64,000 nucleotides of DNA. It comes from Streptomyces violaceoruber (lineage in GTDB: Bacteria > Actinomycetota > Actinomycetes > Streptomycetales > Streptomycetaceae). The position numbers were made by a program, and so were the translations under genes. The notes under the pieces are model-generated. The model saw only the letters and a program-made list of their open reading frames with translations, was not told where the DNA came from and searched no databases. Positions 26,896-35,636 of this stretch are shown here, piece by piece (the first letter of the stretch is position 1; each line of letters opens with the position of its first letter). The stretch lies in the NCBI RefSeq assembly GCF_033406955.1, contig NZ_CP137734.1, positions 2,170,001 to 2,234,000 on the forward strand. The letters are read 5' to 3'.

Positions 26896-28488
26896 CTACA
26901 CGGCCCCCGCCCCGGTCAGCGACCGCACCTCGGTCTCGGCGTGCCTGGCCTCGTCCGGGACCTCCGGGGAGGTCACCGTGCCCAGCCAGCCGGCGACGAA
27001 GCCGAGCGGGATCGAGACGAGGCCCGGGTTCTGCAACGGGAAGTACTGGAAGTCCAGGCCCGGGAAGAGCGACTGCGGGCTGCCGGAGACCACCGGGGAC
27101 AGCAGCACGAGCACCACGGACGGCACCAGACCGCCGTAGACCGCCCAGACCGCGCCGCGCGTGGTGAAGTCGCGCCAGAACAGCGAGTAGAGCAGCACCG
27201 GCAGGTTGGCGGAGGCCGCCACGGCGAAGGCGAGGCCCACCAGGAAAGCGACGTTGAGGTCGCGGGCGAGCAGCCCGAGCCCGATCGCGACGGCGCCGAT
27301 GCCGACGGCGGCGACCCGCGCCACGGCGACCTCGCTGCGCGGCTTGGAGTGGCGGCGCCGCAAGGACGCGTACAGGTCGTGGGCCACGGACGCCGAGGAC
27401 GCCAGGGTGATGCCGGCCACCACCGCGAGGATGGTGGCGAACGCGACGGCGGCGACGACGGCGAACAGGACCGTCCCGCCGGTGGAATGCGCGCCGCCGC
27501 CCAGATCGAGGGCGAGCAGCGGCACCGCCGTGTTCCCGGCGGCGTTGGACGCACGCACGGCGTCCGGCCCGACCAGGGCGGCGGCACCGAATCCCAGCAC
27601 GATCGTCATCAGGTAGAAGCCGCCGATGAGACCGATCGACCAGACCACGGACCGCCTCGCCGCCCGCGCGGTGGGCACGGTGTAGAAGCGGGACAGGATG
27701 TGCGGCAGCCCGGCCGTACCCAGGACCAGGGCGAGTCCCAGGCTGATGAAGTCGAAGCGGGCGACCCAGTCCCCGCCGTAGGCCAGGCCGGGCGCGAGGA
27801 ACGCCTCACCGTGGCCGCTGCGCTCGGCCGCCGTGCGCAGCAGCCGGTCGACGTCGCCGTGGAAGCGCACCAGGACGAGCGCGGTCAGCGCCACGGTGCC
27901 GCCGAGCAGCAGGACCGCCTTCACGATCTGGATCCAGGTGGTGGCGCGCATCCCGCCCAGCGACACGTAGATCACCATGAGGGCGCCGACGCCGATGACG
28001 GTCCACGTCCGCGCCGCCTCGCTCGTCCCGCCCAGCAGCAGTGCGACCAGGCTGCCCGCGCCCACCATCTGTGCCACCAGGTACAGGACGGAGACGGTGA
28101 CCGAGGAGGTCCCCGCCGCGATGCGCACCGGACGCTCCCTCATCCGGGCGGCCACGACGTCGGCGAGGGTGAACCGTCCGCAGTTGCGGACCAGTTCGGC
28201 GACGAGGAACAGGACCACGAGCCAGGCCACCAGGAATCCCACCGAGTAGAGCATGCCGTCGTAGCCGTTGAGCGCGATGAGCCCCGAGATGCCGAGGAAG
28301 GATGCGGCCGACATGTAGTCGCCGGAGATGGCAAAACCATTCTCCATCGGCGAGAAGAGGCGCCCTCCGGCGTAGAACTCCTCGGCGGATCCCTGCCGGC
28401 GGCGGCCCACCCAGGTGGTGATCCCGAGTGTGACGGCGACGAACGTGCTGAACAGCAGCAGGGCCAGCGTCTGGTGATCGCCCGTCAT
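26896..28488 (-). CDS. sodium:solute symporter (SSS family), acetate/monocarboxylate-type permease
   Basis: The protein has 530 residues and about 13 membrane helices. SAEEFYAGGRLFSPMENGFA and GDYMSAASFLGISGLIALNG are hallmarks of the ActP/MctC branch, which takes up acetate, pyruvate or propionate with sodium. GAGGGG lies seven nt before the ATG, which overlaps the stop of the DUF485 gene (ATGA). DUF485 proteins regularly accompany this transporter branch. The convergent DcuS/DcuR-like pair may control it. The substrate is inferred from family only. Confidence 0.88.
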   Translation of the reverse strand: MTGDHQTLALLLFSTFVAVTLGITTWVGRRRQGSAEEFYAGGRLFSPMENGFAISGDYMSAASFLGISGLIALNGYDGMLYSVGFLVAWLVVLFLVAELVRNCGRFTLADVVAARMRERPVRIAAGTSSVTVSVLYLVAQMVGAGSLVALLLGGTSEAARTWTVIGVGALMVIYVSLGGMRATTWIQIVKAVLLLGGTVALTALVLVRFHGDVDRLLRTAAERSGHGEAFLAPGLAYGGDWVARFDFISLGLALVLGTAGLPHILSRFYTVPTARAARRSVVWSIGLIGGFYLMTIVLGFGAAALVGPDAVRASNAAGNTAVPLLALDLGGGAHSTGGTVLFAVVAAVAFATILAVVAGITLASSASVAHDLYASLRRRHSKPRSEVAVARVAAVGIGAVAIGLGLLARDLNVAFLVGLAFAVAASANLPVLLYSLFWRDFTTRGAVWAVYGGLVPSVVLVLLSPVVSGSPQSLFPGLDFQYFPLQNPGLVSIPLGFVAGWLGTVTSPEVPDEARHAETEVRSLTGAGAV

Positions 28489-29063
28489 GACGCATCCCCT
28501 CGCACTCCGCGCGTCAGCTCCTGGGTGTCCCAGCGCAGTTCGAGCGCGGCCCGGTCCCTGCGCAGCCGGGCGTGGCGGGCGTAGGCCCAGGTGAGCAGGA
28601 ACGTGGTGAGGAACTGCCCGAGTCCCGCGACCATCGCCACGTTCACCGCACCGGCCACCGGCCGGGCCATCAGGGCGGGCGCCGACGTGGCGGCCACCAC
28701 GTAGGCGACGTACCAGAGGAAGAAGCCGGCGACGGCCGGCACCACGAACCTCCGGTACCGGCTGCGGACCTCCTGGAAGGCCGCGCTGCGCTGGACCTCC
28801 AGGTACACGTCGGCCGCGGCCCGGGGCGGCTCCGCCGGTGCGCTCCGACGCATCGGTGGCACCGTCGGCCCGGGGGCCGCGGGACCGGCCGACTCGCCCC
28901 AGCCGGAGGCGAGTGCGTCGTACCACGGGTCGTCGTACCGCGGGCCGTCGTACCCCGCCCCCTGGCCCGTCTCGACGTAGGTCCTGCCCGGCACGGCGCG
29001 GTGGTCGGCCGCGCATTCCGGACCGCCCCCGGCGCCGCGGGGCGGATCGTTGCTTGACTGCAT
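28485..29063 (-). CDS. DUF485 membrane protein, partner of the SSS symporter
   Basis: The protein has 192 residues. A disordered, Tyr/Asp/Pro-rich N-terminus of about 85 residues precedes the DUF485 domain (FQEVRSRYRRFVVPAVAGFF) with two membrane helices. Most DUF485 proteins are near 100 residues, so the N-terminal extension is unusual. The ATG at 29063 lacks a clear ribosome site, and a TTG six bases upstream is possible. It is translationally coupled to the symporter. Confidence 0.85.
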   Translation of the reverse strand: MQSSNDPPRGAGGGPECAADHRAVPGRTYVETGQGAGYDGPRYDDPWYDALASGWGESAGPAAPGPTVPPMRRSAPAEPPRAAADVYLEVQRSAAFQEVRSRYRRFVVPAVAGFFLWYVAYVVAATSAPALMARPVAGAVNVAMVAGLGQFLTTFLLTWAYARHARLRRDRAALELRWDTQELTRGVRGDAS

Positions 29064-29132
29064 GCCCAAGGATGGACAGAACGGGAAGATCCCCGACTCT
29101 TCTTCCCCACGCGCTTCACCCCATCAGGTGAT

Positions 29133-29816
29133 TCATCTCCCTGGTGGCCGCACCAGCCCCTTCCCATAGGCGTAACGCACCGCCTGTGCACGGTCCTTGA
29201 GACCCGTCTTGGCGAACAGGTTGTTGATGTGGGTCTTCACCGTGGCCGTGGAGACCCGCAGTCTGCTCGCGATCTGGTGGTTGGTGAGCCCCTCGGCGAT
29301 GAGGACCAGCACCTCGGTCTCCCGGGTGGTGAGCCCGTCCGGGGGCTCGGGCGGTCCGGTCGGCCGCGGCTCGGACTCGGACAGCCACTCCAGCAGGCGT
29401 CGCTGGATGCTCGGCGCCAGTCCCGCGTCTCCGGACAGGACGCTGTGCACCGCCCGGACGATCTCGTCCCCGCCCGCGTCCTTGGTGAGATAGCCACGCG
29501 CCCCCGCGTGCAACGCCGGGAACAGCGATTCGTCGTCCGCGTACGTCGTGAGGACGACGACCTGCGTCCCGGGGTGCTCGGACCGGATCCGGCGGGTGGC
29601 CTCCACCCCGTCGCACCTGGGCATGCGCAGGTCCATGAGCACGACGTCCGGAGCGAGTTCGGCGACGACCCGGACCGCCTCCTCGCCGTCACCGGCGGCG
29701 CCCACCACGTCCACGCCGGGCAGGAGCCCGAGCAGCATCACGATCCCCTCACGCACCACGGTCTGGTCGTCCACGACCACCACCCGCGCGGGCCTCCTTC
29801 CGGGCTCCTCACTCAT
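29133..29816 (-). CDS. response regulator, NarL/LuxR family
   Basis: The protein has 227 residues. The receiver domain has VVVVDDQTVVREGI, the phosphorylated Asp in VLMDLRMPRCDG and the Lys in YLTKDAG. The C-terminal LuxR helix-turn-helix (LTTRETEVLVLIAEGLTNHQIASRL) binds DNA. It is the last gene of a three-gene unit (membrane protein, kinase, regulator) joined by 4-nt overlaps. The signal is unknown. Confidence 0.92.
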   Translation of the reverse strand: MSEEPGRRPARVVVVDDQTVVREGIVMLLGLLPGVDVVGAAGDGEEAVRVVAELAPDVVLMDLRMPRCDGVEATRRIRSEHPGTQVVVLTTYADDESLFPALHAGARGYLTKDAGGDEIVRAVHSVLSGDAGLAPSIQRRLLEWLSESEPRPTGPPEPPDGLTTRETEVLVLIAEGLTNHQIASRLRVSTATVKTHINNLFAKTGLKDRAQAVRYAYGKGLVRPPGR

Positions 29817-30967
29817 ACGGGCACCTTCAACGTCACCACGAACCCCTCCTCGCCCGGCCCTGCCCGCAGCGAACCGCCCAGCAGCTCGGCACGCTCCCGC
29901 ATGCCCAGCAGACCGTACCCACCTCCGGTGCCGGTGTCTTCGCCGTGCGGGCCCCCCGAATCCCGCACGTCCAGCACCACTTCGCGGGCGGCGTAGTCCA
30001 GCCGCACCCGCACGCCGGCGCCGGGGGCGTGCCTGCGGGCGTTCGTCAGCGCCTCCTGGGCCACCCTGCGCACGGCCTGTGACGCCTCGGCCGGCAGCGG
30101 TCTGCGTTCGCCCGTAATGGTGACCTCTGCCGTGCCGCCTGCCGTCTCGACGAGCTGGGCCAGGAACTCCTCCAGCGGCGTCAGGTCGCCGCGCAGCGCG
30201 GACAGCGCCTGCCGGGTCTCGGCGAGTCCGTCGCGGGCCATCCCCCGCGCCGCCACCACCCGGTCCAGGATCTGCTGCCGGTCCGCGTCCCGCTCGATGA
30301 GCAGTCGGGCCGCCTCCAGGTGCACCATCTGCGCCGAGAGGCTGTGCGCCAGCACGTCGTGGATCTCCCGCGCGATACGGGCCCGCTCCGCGAGTGCCGC
30401 GGTCTCCGCCTCGGCCGCCCGGGCGGCCCGCTCCTGGGTCAGCAGCCGCTGCGCGCTCCCCCGTGCCTCGGCGTCGAGTCGCAGGACGTATCCGGCGAGC
30501 ACCAGTCCGACCGCCGTCGCCACCGTGGTCAGCCACGCGTCGTCGCCGACCGCGGCGTAGAAGGCCAGCGCGACCGAGGCCACGGGCAGCGCGGCGGCGA
30601 TGGGCAACCGTTCCAGGGCCACGACGGCGCAGCCGCACCAGATGACCAGTGCGGGCACACCGAAGCCGACGGACCGGGCGGCCACCGCGATCGCGAGCAG
30701 GAGGACGACGAGTGCCAGGGACGGCCACAACCGGTGCGCGAGCGTGGTCCGGAAGAAGGCCCATGCCACGCACACGGCGGCCACGAGGCCGGCGGCCGCC
30801 GCGGCCGATCCCCACCCGTGCAGACGGCTGCTGGTGAACGCACCCCACAGCAGCATCCCGAACACCACCAGGCGCACCGCCCCGGTGAGCAGGCGGCGGG
30901 GCCGGGAGACGCTCTCGGGCAGGAGCGCCTCCCTGGAAGGCCACCTCGTCCAGATGTTCTCCGTCAC
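29813..30967 (-). CDS. sensor histidine kinase, NarX-like HisKA_3 type
   Basis: The protein has 384 residues. Five or so membrane helices occupy residues about 30-165 without a large outside domain, suggesting that it senses the membrane or an intramembrane signal. The dimerisation box ARIAREIHDVLAHSLSAQMV carries the phosphorylated His, followed by an HATPase (AQEALTNARRHAPG, GGGYGLLGMRERAELLGG). Its ends overlap both neighbours by four nt. Confidence 0.92.
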   Translation of the reverse strand: MTENIWTRWPSREALLPESVSRPRRLLTGAVRLVVFGMLLWGAFTSSRLHGWGSAAAAAGLVAAVCVAWAFFRTTLAHRLWPSLALVVLLLAIAVAARSVGFGVPALVIWCGCAVVALERLPIAAALPVASVALAFYAAVGDDAWLTTVATAVGLVLAGYVLRLDAEARGSAQRLLTQERAARAAEAETAALAERARIAREIHDVLAHSLSAQMVHLEAARLLIERDADRQQILDRVVAARGMARDGLAETRQALSALRGDLTPLEEFLAQLVETAGGTAEVTITGERRPLPAEASQAVRRVAQEALTNARRHAPGAGVRVRLDYAAREVVLDVRDSGGPHGEDTGTGGGYGLLGMRERAELLGGSLRAGPGEEGFVVTLKVPV

Positions 30968-31488
30968 GCGGGCTCCTTCCAGGTGGGCCGGGGCACGGCG
31001 TCACGGTACGCGGGGCCGGGTGCTCCGGCGGGGCGTGGGCCCTGAACGCGCCAGGCCAGAACGCCGGACCGGACCAGCAGGGTCACCGCCAGGCCGAACA
31101 GCAGGGCGGAGCCGTCCTGTCGCACTCCCAGGACCGCACCGATCCCGTAGAGGCCGGCGCGCAGCGCGATTCCGACGGCCCACACGGCGACGCTCGCCCT
31201 GGTGCCCCTGCTCCACACCGCGCCGTCGGCCTCGGCCCATATCCGGGTGGTCCAGGCCCACCCTGCGCCGGTGAGCAGACCGACGATCACCTCGGCGGCG
31301 CACAGCAGCAGGGCGGCCGTCTGGTGGTGGGCGTCGATCATGCCCGGTTCGCGCAGCGCGACGATGCCCAGCACCACGGGCAGCACCCACCGGCGTCGGC
31401 CGGTGTCGATCCGGCTCGCGCGGAACTGCCGGGTGATCACCAGGCCGGCCACCGCCGTGACGACCAACGCGTCGAAGAGCCCGGACAT
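30964..31488 (-). CDS. membrane protein, DUF1453/CcdC-like, in a two-component operon
   Basis: The protein has 174 residues with four or five membrane helices and a conserved-looking TRQFRASRIDTGRRRWVLPVV segment divided by a short loop. It is the first gene of the operon with a NarL-type kinase and regulator. It may modulate the kinase or be part of signal perception. Family assignment is tentative. Confidence 0.6.
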   Translation of the reverse strand: MSGLFDALVVTAVAGLVITRQFRASRIDTGRRRWVLPVVLGIVALREPGMIDAHHQTAALLLCAAEVIVGLLTGAGWAWTTRIWAEADGAVWSRGTRASVAVWAVGIALRAGLYGIGAVLGVRQDGSALLFGLAVTLLVRSGVLAWRVQGPRPAGAPGPAYRDAVPRPTWKEPA

Positions 31489-31655
31489 CGTGCCTCCGTC
31501 AGCGGAAGAAGGGGATGCCGGCGGAGTCCCGCCGACGCCTTCGACGTTACGGAAAGTGCGAGGTCACGGGATCGGAGCCCGGGTGGATCATGGGTGGAGT
31601 TCTGCCCGGCAGGGCACTCCACCCGGGGGTGGAGAGGACGACGGACCGCACACGA

Positions 31656-31692
31656 CGGACCGGGCCCGGTTCACGCTCCCGGGCCCGGTCCG
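31656..31692 (-). terminator. terminator downstream of parE
   Basis: CGGACCGGGCCCGG (31656-31669) pairs perfectly with CCGGGCCCGGTCCG (31679-31692) around a 9-nt loop, 15 nt past the parE stop. Confidence 0.75.
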
Positions 31693-31706
31693 ACGGCTGG
31701 GCTGCC

Positions 31707-33830
31707 TCAGGCGTCGATGCGCGACCGGTCCAGCGTCGCCGCCGAGCTGGAGATGAACTCCTTGCGGGGTGCGACGTCGTTGCCCATCAGCAGGTCGAAG
31801 ACCTGCTCGGCGGAGTCCAGGTCGGTCAGGTTGATCCGGCGCAGGGTCCGGCGGCGCGGGTCCATGGTGGTCTCCGCCAGCTGGTCGGCGTCCATCTCGC
31901 CGAGGCCCTTGTAGCGCTGGATGGAGTCCTTGTACCGGATGTTCTTGCTCTGGAACTCCATGAGCTTGTCGCGCAGCTCGCGGTCCGAGTACGTGTAGAC
32001 GTACTTGTCCTGGCCCTTCTTCGGCTGGACCAGCTCGATGCGGTGCAGCGGCGGCACCGCGGCGAACACCCGGCCGGCCTCGACCATGGGCCGCATGTAG
32101 CGGTGGAAGAGGGTCAGCAGCAGGGTGCGGATGTGGGAACCGTCCACGTCGGCGTCGGTCATCATGATGATCTTGCCGTAGCGGGCCGCGTCGATGTCGA
32201 AGGTACGGCCCGACCCGGCTCCTATGACCTGGATGATCGCCCCGCACTCGGCGTTCTTCAGCATGTCCGTCACGGAGGACTTCTGGACGTTGAGGATCTT
32301 GCCGCGGATCGGCAGCAGCGCCTGGAACTCGGAGTTGCGGGCGAGCTTGGCGGTGCCCAGAGCGGAGTCGCCCTCGACGATGAACAGCTCGCTGCGGTCG
32401 ACGTCGTCGCTGCGGCAGTCGGCGAGCTTCGCGGGCAGCGACGACGATTCCAGGGCCGTCTTGCGGCGCTGGGCGTCCTTGTGCTGGCGCGCCGCGATAC
32501 GGGTGCGGGCCGCGGCGACGGCCTTCTCCATGACCACCCGGGCCTGCTGGGCCGCGTCACGCTTGGTCGAGGTGAGGAACGCCTTCAGTTCCCTGCTGAT
32601 CACGTTGTTCACGATCCGGCGGGCCGCCGAGGTGCCGAGGACCTCCTTGGTCTGGCCCTCGAACTGCGGCTCGGCGAGGCGGACGGTGACGACCGCCGTC
32701 AGCCCTTCCAGGGCGTCGTCCTTGACGATGTCGTCCTCGGCGACGCGCAGCATCTTCTTGGTGCGCAGCACCTCGTTCATCGTCTTGGCCACGGCCTGCT
32801 CGAAGCCGGCGACGTGGGTGCCGCCCTTGGGCGTGGCGATGATGTTGACGAACGACCTGACCGTGGTGTCGTAACCGGTGCCCCAGCGCAGTGCGACGTC
32901 GACACCGAGGTCGCGGGTGACCTCGCTGGGCGTCATCTGACCGTCCTCGTCCAGGACCGGGACCGTCTCCTTGAAACTGCCCTGCCCACTGAAGCGCAGG
33001 ACGTCGCAGACAGGCCGGTCGCCGGCCAGGAACTCGCAGAACTCGCTGATGCCCCCGTCGAAGCGGAACGACTCCTCGCCCTTGCTGCCGCCGTCACCGA
33101 GACCGAACTCGTCGCGGACGACGATGGTCAGTCCGGGCACCAGGAACGCGGTCTGGCGGGCCCGCTGGTGCAGGTTGTCCAGGGAGAGCTTCGCGTCCTT
33201 GAGGAAGATCTGGCGGTCCGCCCAGTACCGCACGCGCGTGCCCCTGCGGCTCTTGGGGACCTTCTTCACCTTGCGCAGCCCGCTCCCGGCCTCGAACTTC
33301 GCGTCCGGCCCGGCCTTCGCGAACGTCCCAGGGACCCCGCGCCGGAAACTGATGGCGTGGGTGTGCCCCCCGAGGTCGACCTCGATGTCCAGGCGGGCGG
33401 ACAGGGCGTTCACCACGGAGGCGCCGACACCGTGCAGGCCGCCGGAGGCGGCGTAGGCGCCACCGCCGAACTTGCCGCCGGCGTGCAGCTTGGTCATGAC
33501 GACCTCGACGCCGGACAGGCCGGTCTTGGGCTCGACGTCGACCGGGATGCCCCGGCCGTTGTCCCGGACCTCGACCGAGGCGTCGTCGTGGAGGATCACT
33601 TCGATGTGGTCGCAGTAACCACCCAGGGCCTCGTCGACGGAGTTGTCGATGATCTCCCACAGGCAGTGCATCAGGCCACGGCTGTCGGTCGATCCGATGT
33701 ACATGCCCGGACGCTTGCGTACGGCCTCGAGCCCCTCGAGGACGAGCAGGTGCCGCGCGGTGTAGTTGGATCCGTCCCGGTCTGCTCCTGCCAGCAGCGC
33801 AGTGGACGGCACGGATGTCTCGGCGGTCAC
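31707..33830 (-). CDS. parE: DNA topoisomerase IV subunit B
   Basis: The protein has 707 residues from the GTG at 33830, which follows GCGAGGAGCG; an in-frame ATG at 33893 would extend it without a ribosome site. The GHKL ATPase has IIDNSVDEALGG, DNGRGIPVD and GLHGVGASVVNAL. The Toprim domain has FIVEGDSALG and MMTDADVDGSHIRTLLL. The C-terminus has QRYKGLGEMDADQL. It pairs with ParC 13 kb away to separate chromosomes. A strong hairpin lies downstream. GyrB would be the alternative, but the ParE-type sequence and the nearby parC favour this call. Confidence 0.9.
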   Translation of the reverse strand: MTAETSVPSTALLAGADRDGSNYTARHLLVLEGLEAVRKRPGMYIGSTDSRGLMHCLWEIIDNSVDEALGGYCDHIEVILHDDASVEVRDNGRGIPVDVEPKTGLSGVEVVMTKLHAGGKFGGGAYAASGGLHGVGASVVNALSARLDIEVDLGGHTHAISFRRGVPGTFAKAGPDAKFEAGSGLRKVKKVPKSRRGTRVRYWADRQIFLKDAKLSLDNLHQRARQTAFLVPGLTIVVRDEFGLGDGGSKGEESFRFDGGISEFCEFLAGDRPVCDVLRFSGQGSFKETVPVLDEDGQMTPSEVTRDLGVDVALRWGTGYDTTVRSFVNIIATPKGGTHVAGFEQAVAKTMNEVLRTKKMLRVAEDDIVKDDALEGLTAVVTVRLAEPQFEGQTKEVLGTSAARRIVNNVISRELKAFLTSTKRDAAQQARVVMEKAVAAARTRIAARQHKDAQRRKTALESSSLPAKLADCRSDDVDRSELFIVEGDSALGTAKLARNSEFQALLPIRGKILNVQKSSVTDMLKNAECGAIIQVIGAGSGRTFDIDAARYGKIIMMTDADVDGSHIRTLLLTLFHRYMRPMVEAGRVFAAVPPLHRIELVQPKKGQDKYVYTYSDRELRDKLMEFQSKNIRYKDSIQRYKGLGEMDADQLAETTMDPRRRTLRRINLTDLDSAEQVFDLLMGNDVAPRKEFISSSAATLDRSRIDA

Positions 33831-34270
33831 GCGGTTCGCTCCTCGCTGAATTTCAGATGGGGCCCCGCTGGGTAAGGGCGCGGCTCTGTTCACCGGTCAG
33901 AGGGTACCGAGGCCTGGTAGAGCCGTTGTAACGCCACCCTCGTCACGCGCTCACCCTAGTCCAGGATCGCATGCCTGTTCGATCCCTCGATGGGGTGAAG
34001 TACACATCACGTTCCCTTCGACGCATGAACCATTTAGGCTCCGGGCACGTCCTCATGAACAAACCGGCAACCCAGCCGGCGGGACCGACACTGACCGACT
34101 GCGCGAACCCGTACGACACAAAGACACGCAATACGGCACATTCGCCGCCAATCGGCAACAGCCGGCCCCTCGGAAAGTTTTTTCGAGGAAAAGCCACGAG
34201 CGGGAACGTTTTGGGGCTGGTTGGATGTTGACCCTGGTACGACAGCTCGTCGAGCTAGAGAAGAGGCGAC
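33831..34270. other. 440-bp divergent intergenic region upstream of parE and the small zinc-ribbon gene
   Basis: Base composition is less GC-rich than in neighbouring genes. TTGACC occurs at about 34228-34233 on the plus strand without a well-placed -10. Two overlapping open frames of about 85 codons exist (33971-34231 plus, 33943-34197 minus), but neither has a ribosome site or Streptomyces codon pattern. I regard it as promoter DNA for both flanking genes. Confidence 0.5.
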
Positions 34271-34501
34271 GTGACTACTGTTCTGACTCCCGCAAGCCCG
34301 CTTACGGCCGCCGATCGTTGCGACCGCTGCGGCGCCCAGGCATATCTGCGCGTCGTCCTGCTGAGCGGCGGAGAACTGCTCTTCTGCGCCCACCACGGTC
34401 GCAAGTTCGAGCCGGAACTCAAGAAGATCGCCGCTGAGATACAGGACGAGACGGAGCGGCTGACGACCGCTCCGGCATCTTCCGCCGAGGAAGAGCGCTG
34501 A
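34271..34501 (+). CDS. small DUF7455-like protein with a Cys/His metal-binding site
   Basis: The protein has 76 residues. Cys pairs in RCDRCGAQAYLRVVL and a Cys-x-His-His in LLFCAHHGRKFEP suggest one zinc ion. A helical tail rich in Glu follows. The GTG at 34271 has GAAGAGG four nt upstream. It stands beside parE and hrdB, a conserved position in streptomycetes as I recall. The function is unknown. Confidence 0.75.
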   Translation: MTTVLTPASPLTAADRCDRCGAQAYLRVVLLSGGELLFCAHHGRKFEPELKKIAAEIQDETERLTTAPASSAEEER

Positions 34502-34545
34502 CTCAACGCGCCCGACGACGAGCCGAATCGGCACAGGCCGGTGAA

Positions 34546-34582
34546 CGGGCGGCCGCCTCCGGAACCCGGAGGCGGCCGCCCG
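34546..34582. terminator. bidirectional terminator
   Basis: A perfect 17-bp stem (34546-34562 with 34566-34582) and a 3-nt spacer lie between the convergent zinc-ribbon and protease genes. Confidence 0.8.
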
Positions 34583-34612
34583 TGCTCGTACCCGAAAGGC
34601 TCTCAGCGGCCG

Positions 34613-35470
34613 TCAGACGCCCCCGCGCTGCTGCGCGGCGGTGCCGTCCCAGCCCAGCGTCCGCAGTATCGAGGAGACGCGCGTGTACACCCCGGGACTG
34701 CCCGGGCGCCCGCAGCCGCTCCCCCAGGACACGAGACCGATGAGTCTGCCCCGACCGACCAGCGGTCCTCCGCTGTCCCCCTGACAGGCGTCACGGCCCC
34801 CGGCCTCCTCCCCGGCACAGAGCATGGTGGCCGGGAGGTAGTGGCCGTCGTCATCGCCCGGATACGCCCGCTCGCAGGACGCGTCGGGGAGTACGCGCAC
34901 CCGGGACGCGTGCAGGCCGTTCGCGTAGTCTCCGGCGCCCGAGGTGTCCCCCCAGCCGTAGACAAGGGCCGCGGTGTCCGGTGTGTACGCCGGGTCGCCT
35001 TCCGCCGCCATCCCTATGACCGAGCCCGCGGGGAGGGCTTCGGAGAGCGTGAGCACCGCGAAGTCGCCGGCGTTGGTGCCGTCGTCGTGCTCCGGATTCA
35101 CCCACACGGAGCGGACGGGGATCTCCTGACCCCGGTCCGACAGCAGGTCGGTGCGGCCCGCGATGACCCTCAGGTCGTCCACCTGTTCCGGCGGCGACCC
35201 GAGCACCTCCTCCCCCAGACAGTGGGCCGCCGTGAGCACGGTGGTCCGGCCGACGGCCACTCCGCCGCAGAACTGGCCCGCCCGCGTACCCCCGAACCGG
35301 TCACGACTGGACAGGGCGACGGTCCACGGACTGTCGGACACCTCGACCGGAAAGCCTCCGACGACGATGCTGTCGGCGGCCGCGGGGGCGGCGGACCCCA
35401 GAGGTATCGCGGTCGCCGCGGCCGCCAGCACCAGCGGCCGGGCCAGTGTCCGGGCAAAGAGACGACGCAT
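34613..35470 (-). CDS. secreted trypsin-like serine protease (S1 family)
   Basis: The protein has 285 residues. An Arg-led signal peptide ends near SAAPAAADS, and IVVGGFPVEV marks the mature start. The catalytic triad is visible as TAAHC, the Asp of NAGDFAVLTL and the Ser of DACQGDSGGPLVG. Cys residues fit two or three disulphides. It lies between the zinc-ribbon gene and hrdB. It may act in mycelial lysis or nutrient release during development, but this is inference. Confidence 0.92.
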   Translation of the reverse strand: MRRLFARTLARPLVLAAAATAIPLGSAAPAAADSIVVGGFPVEVSDSPWTVALSSRDRFGGTRAGQFCGGVAVGRTTVLTAAHCLGEEVLGSPPEQVDDLRVIAGRTDLLSDRGQEIPVRSVWVNPEHDDGTNAGDFAVLTLSEALPAGSVIGMAAEGDPAYTPDTAALVYGWGDTSGAGDYANGLHASRVRVLPDASCERAYPGDDDGHYLPATMLCAGEEAGGRDACQGDSGGPLVGRGRLIGLVSWGSGCGRPGSPGVYTRVSSILRTLGWDGTAAQQRGGV

Positions 35471-35550
35471 GCGGGCTCCTCACTCCTAGGTGGTCATGGG
35501 ACACCCAGAGTGATCCAGTACGCCGTGCCGCGCACCCGCTGCCCAGCGAG

Positions 35551-35585
35551 AAGGCCCGGTCCCGCACCTGGCGGGACCGGGCCTT
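35551..35585 (-). terminator. terminator downstream of hrdB
   Basis: AAGGCCCGGTCCCGC (35551-35565) pairs perfectly with GCGGGACCGGGCCTT (35571-35585) around a 5-nt loop, 52 nt after the hrdB stop. Confidence 0.85.
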
Positions 35586-35636
35586 GGCCGCTCGTACCGT
35601 CCGGTCGTACCGCCGGTCCGTACGGTCGGCTACGAC

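Noticed and set aside
33943..34231. Two overlapping small frames (84 and 86 codons) between parE and the zinc-ribbon gene
   Set aside because: No ribosome sites, no codon bias and they occupy a promoter region.
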